Source: Podaxis mareebaensis (taxonomy: Eukaryota > Basidiomycota > Agaricomycetes > Agaricales > Agaricaceae). Taken from it: DNA of 64,000 bases. Under the pieces are notes generated by a model, which searched no databases, was not told where the DNA came from, and saw nothing but the letters and a program-made list of their open reading frames with translations. Location of the stretch: assembly GCA_018524725.1 (NCBI GenBank), contig JAEUWP010000583.1, forward strand, positions 147,693 through 211,692, written 5' to 3'. Made by a program: the position numbers and the translations under genes. Positions 56,043 to 64,000 of the stretch are shown piece by piece. The first letter of the stretch is position 1; each line of letters starts with the position of its first letter.

Positions 56043-56663
56043 GCCATAATTCTCCTCCATACAGTATTTGAATTCCAGCTCATGCAATACATTAGTAGCA
56101 CGTCCTTGGATTAGGACCTGCTCGTTCATAGAGTGTGCCATGTCCAAACTCGTCGAGCTTCATAAATGATTTCACTGGAACACATATCAAGCGGTGGCAC
56201 CAGTAGATCTCCAAGTCCCAGGGGTTTCACCGAGTGGGTCTTGAATAGTGATATTAGGCCATCAGCTAACAATCTTGTCTGGGGTAACAACAAACGGAAC
56301 CGTACGGCTGACGAGTGAGGGTTGGAGCAGAGCATGCAGGTTCATTCATGGCGCAGCACGGCGACAGTGGATCACGCGACCCTGCCTTGTTGCACCGATG
56401 CTATTAATAGAAAAGCGGGAGCGCCGCCGGCAAACAAGCATTGCCCTGACTCCACTATGGACTATGGGGATAGTCCGACGCTAATACTATCTGAGCCAGC
56501 CCATGGGCTCTGGAATGGAAGGTCATCAGGCCCTGGTACGAGGTGACAGAGTTTCTTGTGCCGAACGAAACCAGAACTTGGAGCTGCAAGTGGGGGGATT
56601 CATTCTATCATTTCACCTTTCCAGACAGTAATACAGTGCATCGCTATTCATGGAATCCTTGGC
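56043..56663. other. Gap between P450 relic and copy E
   Basis: No supported gene. It may hold the lost 5' exons of the relic; I could not align them. Confidence 0.35.
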
Positions 56664-58813
56664 TCAGGTACCCCGCCTTCTCCTGAACATGACCTTCGCC
56701 TTCAAGTTTGGGAGCGATGCCGCATCGATATCAATATTTGGAGGGCGTTCCATGGATCCATTTTCCAACTGGACATCGTATTCGAGAATGATATGCGCCA
56801 AAATTGCTTTAATCACATAAACAGCGAGGAACCGTCCGGGGCTAAGCCGGAAAGAAATGACTCAAAGGTACTCGCAGCCTGACGAATGGATGTGGCGTAC
56901 CAAGCATGTCGACCGTTACCGAATATGATGACATTGGTGTCCAGAGAAACAAGCTGGTGCTTGACAAAATCGGAGCCTTCATCTTCCTGATTCACATCCA
57001 GAAATCTGAAGCCCCTGAATGTTGTTGGGTCCTCGAATAACTCCTACAAGAAGAATCATATCCTCAGTCGAACCCCCAAGCAAGAACCCAGCAACCTGGT
57101 GGGACGAACCTTAGCCTTTCCCCTTACATCCGAGGCAACCGCGATCAAGGTACCAGGAGGGATTATAGTGCCGTCAGATAGTGTCCAATCAGCACATGTC
57201 TTCCGCAACATAGATACTATCGTCGAAAGTTGGCATCAGCGCTGCATCAACACCAGTTTCAAGATAAACCAGAAATACATCTTATGGAAGGATGCAGCCG
57301 CAGCGATTCTTTTAGAAAACTATCGAGTTTTCTCATCCTCTGTATAGCAGTCCTTGTCCAACCATGTTCTGCGATGAGAGCCTCCACTTCTTCACGCAGA
57401 GCTTTTAGGTACTCTGGATGGACGGCAAGGTCGTATAGTCCCTGAGTGAGAGCCTATGGGAGACATTGGGCTAAAATATCTTAGCGGCCAAAATAACTAA
57501 GACGTACCATAGCAGTTGTGTTAGTTGCACCAAAATAGACCATGCAGACTCGCATGGCCAGATCACGGACAGTGTAATGATAGTCGTGCGTGGCAGTTTC
57601 TAACAACCAAGCAATGATATCATTCTATAACTATTAGAACCAGCTTGGATTCCTGGTGAACTGTGAACCTCACCGCCTCATTGGTGTTATGGCCCCCACT
57701 TCGTTGTACGAGCCTCTCCTCAATCATAGGGCGCAGGAAAGATATTACTCGTTTGATCCTTCTCGTCACAGTTGACAGATATCTGCCTATGGTGCTGAAT
57801 TGCAAAGTTTACTTGTCAGAAGCAGGCAAAGGTAAAGGGAGACCCCTCACGGCTTCATGAAATCTGGAAAGCAAGCGATAACTGTTGCACCAAGGATCAC
57901 ATCAGTTGTAATTTGCTCAACGAAGGAGCAGTAGTCAGGGTCGCGACCTAAAGGCAAGCCCAAAATACATTAGAATTAATCGTGAATTCCGGGATGGAAA
58001 GCCTACAGAGAGGAAGCCCAACAAAGTACCTATTAATGGCACGACAAACCATGTGCCTCATGGTTTCAAAGGCAGGTACTATCGTCCAGTCTACGTTCTT
58101 CAGCAATAACGAATTCGGAGTGTGGTGAACGCAAACCTTCTGTAGCAGGCATGCAATGGTTGAACGACTCAACAATCTCGTCTCTTATATCGCCAAAGTG
58201 GGTTCCCAGGTTACGAGTAATCGGAGAGCGAATGGTTGTTACTTGATATGGGTGAACAAACAGCCCGGGTCCCAGGGTATAGTCGGCCTGAATTTGCTAT
58301 GCATAATGCTCTTGGAAAGGAATTCTAGTCTCGTACACCTTTAGAAACATACCTCTCGCGCAGCCTCGTTGAAGTCCAGGACATCATCCGGGGCTTTACG
58401 AATGTCGTCAATGTGCTGTTCCCCGCTGAGAATGACGATCCATTTGGATACTGTAGCCACTTTAAACGGGATGCCAGGGTACTATGAACCAGGCGATGAG
58501 CGTCCAAGGACTTCAAGGGAATGGAAAGGGAAAACCTTATCATATCCTTCTTGGAGCAATTCTCCGCTTTTGAATATCCATTTTATTGCAGTGATATATG
58601 AGGTCAATACACCGGAGTAACCAACAGTCGGAATGGCGTTCAGCTATCGAGAAATAAGCTCAGGCCAACGAAGCTTACAAAACCAGGGAGCAACTATACC
58701 GGTGACCTCCTCGCCTCGAGATACTTGAGGATGACGTAAGAAAAGAGAAGAACTCCAAAGGCGTGGAGAGCACCAAAAGGGATATCCAAGTCACAGAGCG
58801 ACGGCAGCAGCAT
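56664..58813 (-). CDS. Cytochrome P450, tandem array copy E
   Basis: Twelve exons join in frame from ATG 58813 (MLLPSLCDLDIPFGALHAFG) to TGA at 56664. Blocks: LNAIPTVGYSGVLTSYITAI, IPFKVATVSKWIVILSGEQH, DWTIVPAFETMRHMVCRAIN, GRYLSTVTRRIKRVISFLRP, IIAWLLETATHDYHY, SFLKESLRLHPS (ExxR = ESLR), DWTLSDGTIIPPGTLIAVAS, FGNGRHACPGRFLAVYVIKA and the end RRRRGT. It departs most from the others at the I-helix (VYFGATNTTAM for INFAAIHTSTM) and after ExxR (LHPSIR for LNSLGS). This suggests a different substrate pocket. No stop or frameshift was seen. Confidence 0.86.
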
Positions 58814-59414
58814 TTGTGGTTGGTGCTGGGGCTCAGGTTGGTTGGAGGGACAGTAGAATTTCCGGTCTTCCCACCAAAAGGCCTTAAAAATCTCTTAGAA
58901 GGTCAGGAATGCCAGCCTGATAGTGTGCCCGACTTCGATAACAATGGCAGCTGGTTATATTAACCCAATCACTGGGTGGACCATCGTCTCTGGTTCTTCT
59001 GTGTACGCAAAATGAAATGTTGTAAGCAGACCTTGGACATGCTGGACCTCTCCATTAAGTTGCGCCCGTCTAGAGTGTGGCTCAATTCCTGTCTGATGAC
59101 TTGATAAATATTTGATGTAGAGGTGCATGTGCACGTAAGGCGTCGATAGAACATTTAATAATTTGCTATTTGCACCGGGCGCCCGGCGACAGTACGGGCT
59201 TGGAGGTCGCCCAGAAGCATGATATATGACAAGTGGGACCCGACAGTGTGGTTCCTTCAACCTCCACTTATGTCTTTCCATACGCGGTACTTCCTTACAA
59301 TTTACCACGGATTATGAACGACAGAGAGCTATTCAGCTATTTCAACTAGGACGAAACGTGTTCCATGAGCGTACAAATACAATGCAGTTTTCACACCAAA
59401 AATACATTCACAAA
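58814..59414. other. Spacer between P450 copies E and F
   Basis: Copy E promoter and copy F 3' flank. No coding motif was seen. Confidence 0.4.
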
Positions 59415-61556
59415 TCAATCCACCTTCCTCTTTCTGAACATGACCTTCGCCTTCATGTTAGGCATCGTAGTGGCTTGGAAATAGATGTTTTCGGGGCGCT
59501 CCATCGATCCGTTCTCCAATTGGACGTCATAGTTAAGGAGAATATGCGCGAACATGGCCTTGATTTCGTTGACTGCGAAGAATCGCCCAGGGCTAGAAAG
59601 AGACGCTCGATGAGTGATCTAGGCGGCAAAATATCGCACAGCACTTACCATGCGTGGCGACCATGACCAAAGGCAATGTAATCACGATCGAGGGAGACCA
59701 TCTGATGTTTGATGCTGTCTAGCTCGCCATCACCGTCACGCATTTCCGCAAACCTAAAGCCCTTGAAAGTGCGAGCATCTGGGAACGACGCCTAACATGG
59801 TGTCATCCCAGCGTTCGCGATAGGAAAGAAAAGGACGCGTACCTCATCCCTGTTCATTGGACCGCTTGCGATGCCAAAGAAGGTACCGGCGGGGATGAAT
59901 GTACCATCAGAGAGGGTCCAGTCTTGAAGGGCTTTTCGAAACATCAGCACTGCATCGAAAACGTGTCAACGCCTAGATTACACGGAATGAATCAAGTATA
60001 CGCACTGCTCCCAGCACTATTTAGCCTCTGGGATTCCTTCAAGAAGCTATCAACTTTGCGCATCTTCTGCATACCAGCCTTGGTCCATCCACCTACTGCA
60101 ATGACGGCTTCCACTTCTTCACGCATGGGCTTAACATATTCCGGGTGGATAGCCAGATCGTAAAGGGAGTGGGTAAGTGTCTGAAACGGGATATATGAAG
60201 ATAGAACCAGTCAAGGAGGGACGGCAGACGGACCAGTGTGCTCGTGTGTATGGCAGCGAAATTGACGGTGAGAATGCGCAAGACTAAATCACGAACAGTG
60301 CGGTGATAGTCTTGTGTCGCGGTCTCGAGCAACCAGTTGACCAGATCATTCTACTCGGAATGGTCAGAAGGGCATTTCACGCTCCGAGTTAGTGGTACTG
60401 ACAGGCCTCTCTGTCCAATCGGACCCATGTTGCTCCTCCCGTGAGAGTCTCTCCTCCAGGATTGGTCCAACATACTCAAGAGCACGTTTCACACTCTTCG
60501 GTACAGTTGTCAAGTAACGCCCAACCAAACTGTGGAGCGAAGTTAAATCAGCACAAAGTGAGAAGACAAGAAATTGTCATTTACGGTTTGAGGAAATTGG
60601 GGAAACAGTTGATGATTGTTGCACTAATAGCAACGTCCATGGCGAACCTCTCGTTGAGGGCAAGGTAGCCTGGGTTCCGACCTGATTATGACAGAGTATA
60701 AGGAACTGAACGAGTCTCGCGAAAACATCACGACACTTACAGAGAGGAAGCCCCACAAAATATCTGTTACTAGTGCGGCAGACAATATGCATAAGTGTAT
60801 CATATGCGGGAACCACAGTCCAATCTACAGCGCCGATAAGATGAACCAGGCACCGCTGTCGACTCATTGAGTGAAGCATACCTTCAGTGAGAGGAATAAA
60901 ATCCTTGAAGGATTCAACGATTTCGTCTCTGATATCGTCGAACCTGCTGACCAGGTTGCGAGTGAGTGGCGATCGAACGGTCGCTACATGGTATGGGTCA
61001 TCGTCGAATCTACGTCCCAGAGTGTATCTGTTTTGTATCGACTTCGTAGTGTTAGCTAAGGGGCTTATAACCAATATGGTCGGATCCTCACCTCTGCAAC
61101 GGCAAGCCTGAAGGATATCACGTCATCAGAAGCTTTGCGTATGTCATCAACGTGTTGTTTCCCGCAGAGAACGACGATCCACTTGGAAATTGTCGCTATT
61201 TTGAAGGCTCGACCAGGATACTGTTGCCCACGTTGAGAAGTCCCGAGCACAAGCGAAAAAATGTACTATCACACCTTGTCATACCCTTCTTGCAGCAGCT
61301 CTGCGCTGTGTCTCATCCATCTGAGTGCCGTAATATAGGAGGTCAAGACGCCGGAGTGACCGACAGTCGGAATGGCACCCAGCTACAAGAAGAACTTATA
61401 TCAACAAACCTACGACATTGCCTGAGAAATAACATCACATACTGGTGACCTCTTGGCTTCAACATACTTCCAGACACCATACGTTGCGGCCAGGATGCCT
61501 AACAGACGAGGGATAGAAGAGAACAAGTCCAAGTCCTGAGTCAACAGCGACGCCAT
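59415..61556 (-). CDS. Cytochrome P450, tandem array copy F
   Basis: Intact 12-exon copy. The start at 61556 (MASLLTQDLDLFSSIPRLLG) is followed by the anchor. Blocks: LGAIPTVGHSGVLTSYITAL, GRAFKIATISKWIVVLCGKQ, DWTVVPAYDTLMHIVCRTSN, GYLALNERFAMDVAISATII, VGRYLTTVPKSVKRALEYVG, LVNWLLETATQDYHR, SFLKESQRLNSAGS (ExxR), DWTLSDGTFIPAGTFFGIAS, FGHGRHACPGRFFAVNEIKA, ending RKRKVD at 59415. It is the 5'-most gene of the array in transcription order and is very like copy B. An ATATAT stretch at 61608-61613 could be a TATA element about 52 bases before the start codon. Confidence 0.88.
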
Positions 61557-61989
61557 CCTGGTAGTTGTGCTTGAAGGAGAGAAGCGCCGTGAATGCTGAA
61601 CCGGAGGATATATGAGATAGTGGCTCCGTCCAGTTATAGTCTTCTCACACGGGCCGAATGACAAAGGGAAACGAGAGTAATCTCTAGACTCAGCTCCTAA
61701 GTTGGCCGTCTTCTGAAGCTTCGCGTGACATTTGGTAAGCCACGTTCGTTGGCGATGGCTCCACTGCGCGGCAAGGCGTCTGCCGCTGGGAGAACTCAAA
61801 TTGTCCAAGAACCCAGTCTTTCTGGGTCCCGTGTAGATTCCTCCTGATCGCGCAACGCTGTCTGGTATAGCCCAGTCTGACGTTCTCCCGATCCTGTGAA
61901 GAGGCGAGTTCGGGGTCGGATGCGGATGGGGCCAGCGTCCTTCCTCCGGATTAGGTTTTATAGGGTAAGATTAAGAGAAAATAAAATAA

Positions 61990-62068
61990 CGACGACGATT
62001 CGAGACGAGACAAGACGAGGCGAAGCGAGACTAACGAGACGAGACTAACGAGACGAGACGAGCGAAAC
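61990..62068. repeat. Imperfect GACGA/ACGAGACGAGACTA short tandem repeat
   Basis: Degenerate pentamer-type repeat (gacga, gacgag, gacaaga) ending in two copies of actaacgagacgag. Simple sequence, probably slippage. Confidence 0.8.
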
Positions 62069-62617
62069 TATCTGGTGAGACATCCCCATCGTAGGGAGCT
62101 GGGGTGTATTGCATGCAGGTGGTCTCCTTAAGTACATGAGACTACCTACAATGCTGTACACTAAATGAGTCATGCGAATATTCGAGAACATTCTGAAATA
62201 GTGGACTAGAAATGAAGGAAACGCATTTTCATGCATAGCCGAATTTCTGGCTCCACACCTGAGTTTACCAGTATGGCTTCGCGTGGTCAGAGATGTATGA
62301 ACGTTCGCAATGGCCTTAGTGACGAGAGCGCGGGTGTCAAAGAGCACAGAGTCGGGGGAGGGAGTGTAAGCTCTCAGCCCTCAGTCGGCCACGAAGTTGG
62401 GAAACGAAAAGCGTAAAGCACGGATCTGTACATCCTAAATTCTGCCCCATCCCATTCATTCATTTTGTGACCTTGCGAGCGAACTCTTGTTGGAAATTCT
62501 TGCACATCCACAATCTTGTCCCATAAATTTGATCAGAAATGTGAACCAACTTGGTCCATCGTACCGTTCTAAAACATCTGGAGATATGCCAAACACTCCA
62601 CCGAGCGTCCGAGGAAC

Positions 62618-62787
62618 CTAGTCTCTCGCGCTATAGTTACACACGGTTAAACATTTCTGTCCATTGATGATGCACTCGAACAGGTTCGCTGCGCGCGGGA
62701 AGGAGTCTCTAAACTGGATGGCGTTCAGGAAGCCCTTATTGCAGTGGCTGTGGATCATGATCGTTTCAACTCGGTGGTCCAACTTCA
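62618..62787 (-). CDS. Possible terminal exon of an unrecognised gene
   Basis: After an AG acceptor at 62789-62788 an open frame reads VKLDHRVETIMIHSHCNKG and later RAANLFECIINGQKCLTV before a stop at 62618. The amino-acid mix looks coding, but upstream exons and a family were not found. It could be chance. Confidence 0.2.
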
Positions 62788-64000
62788 CTAGATATGTATG
62801 TGATGAATGTATATCCCCGTGTTTCAGCCTATTCATCAGTCTTCGTATGGAACCCTGTGTGCAAATGTTGTTGCACTTAACATCGACGAAGGCGGAGATA
62901 ACCTCGATTTACCCAGGCGTCTGATGGAATCTATCAGCCCTAAAAATGGCTGTGTCTTTTGTAAGATAACAGCCTCGACTCAATTGGAATGAGCTTTATG
63001 GAACAGAAAGGTACACGGTTGGTGAAAGTTGTAAGCAAACCTGAGCACATTCGCGCCGGGGGATGTGCTCAGGGATAGTTTCACTGTAGCTGGAAGTCCA
63101 TCAACGTCTTGCTGTAGACTCCAGTGTTGTACACTCGCCACGTATGTAAATAGAAGCTAACAGATCATCAACTAATTGCTATGGACCTCAGCGTCATCTT
63201 ATCGGACGCTGTTCAGCTCAGCACGCCGATTGTTCTATTCTTGTTTTTTCCTCGTTAGTGTCAAATCAGCAAGCCGAGACGGATTAGCGCTGTTGGCGCC
63301 TCAGTGCTACTTTTTGCGACCAATGCCATGATAAGAATATGATATATATGCCTGAACGGCACCTAGAGCCTAAAGGATTGATCCTACCCCCTGAATGACG
63401 CTAAAGTTATCAGGTTGCGAAGGGATTGATTGTTCGGGGTTGGATCGAAGTAGTAGGTCCCGTTTCGACGAACCTGGAATGACGACAAAACACCCGTGAG
63501 CTTGATTTCTTTGTGAATAGAGACCGTTGAAACTATGAATTTCATTACGGTATCCCTTTCGCCGGGATAGCGATCAGCACAAGGAAACCATCAAGCGCTT
63601 CCCAATTCCATTGCTTTGTATTTATGGGTACCCGTTGCTCGCTGCTGAAGCTGTTTGTCACCTAGTCACTTAAACATCCGTGAATCCTAGGGCACCTCAA
63701 ATTGGCAAGTGGAGAATATTGTAAGGGATACAACTCAAGAGTAAGGCTTAAGAAATTCCCTTCACAGTGAATCAGGTGGTGTTACGTTCAGGAAGAGGAT
63801 CACATTTTGCTTGAGGAAATCTTCTGGTGATAAGGCTTGAAGGACGCGGATCATCAGTAAATTGGCTTAAAATAGTTATTACATGTTGATTTATATAATT
63901 CATCTGAAGAATAAGATGGACTCTAACAGCTGGAAAAACATTTGATTGAGTAAGAAATGACATATAAACTTTTTGAAGGTATAACATCATTTACAAAACC

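Larger units (their letters stand above)
61557..64000. other. Right end of window, no recognised gene
   Basis: Holds the copy F promoter, a short purine-rich repeat tract and one possible terminal exon (62618-62787). From 63000 to 64000 I see no coding motif, terminal repeats or transposon signature. Confidence 0.4.

Noticed and set aside
1..64000. tRNA genes, LTR or TIR transposons, CRISPR-like arrays
   Set aside because: None was seen by eye; no paired terminal repeats or tRNA cloverleaf with conserved B box was found.

Overview
The window looks like chromosomal DNA of an agaricomycete (mushroom-forming basidiomycete). Genes are cut by many short introns (about 48-70 nt, GT...AG) that can be followed from protein homology. 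The gene families present also fit this group: NACHT NTPases, a fungal-type FunK1 kinase, F-box proteins and large P450 expansions. No bacterial features, tRNA, rRNA or CRISPR were seen.

Layout. 1-8.2 kb is housekeeping and secreted or membrane enzymes: a class I histone deacetylase of HOS2 type running off the left edge (-), PER1/PGAP3 GPI-lipid remodelling (+), a secreted GH12 endoglucanase (+) and a membrane-anchored histidine phosphatase (-). 8.5-17.8 kb is an accessory block: two related NACHT genes in direct orientation (the first intact, the second frameshifted) with a decayed P450 on the opposite strand between them, then an antisense relic of a third NACHT. 18.5-24.4 kb is conserved core again: RNA polymerase I subunit RPA34-like (+), SAGA subunit NGG1/ADA3 (-) and an SLC41/MgtE-type cation transporter (+). 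25.0-29.0 kb is an M1 aminopeptidase (-) with several nonsense codons and a frameshift. 30.1-37.7 kb holds an intact third NACHT gene between two F-box paralogues that point at each other. 39.7-61.6 kb is a head-to-tail array of six apparently complete P450 genes, all on the minus strand with the same 12-exon layout, plus at least two P450 relics. A broken FunK1 kinase lies on the opposite strand between the first and second P450. 61.6-64 kb shows no recognisable gene.

How parts relate. The NACHT, F-box, FunK1 and P450 genes are families that turn over quickly by duplication and decay in these fungi, and the window shows copies from intact to barely recognisable. The six P450s have the N-terminal anchor, ExxR and Cys-ligand motifs of ER heme-thiolate monooxygenases and probably arose by serial tandem duplication. 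No backbone-forming biosynthetic enzyme was recognised beside them, so a role in one metabolite pathway is not shown. Exon structures were worked out by hand from conserved protein motifs and splice signals; no search or transcript data were available.
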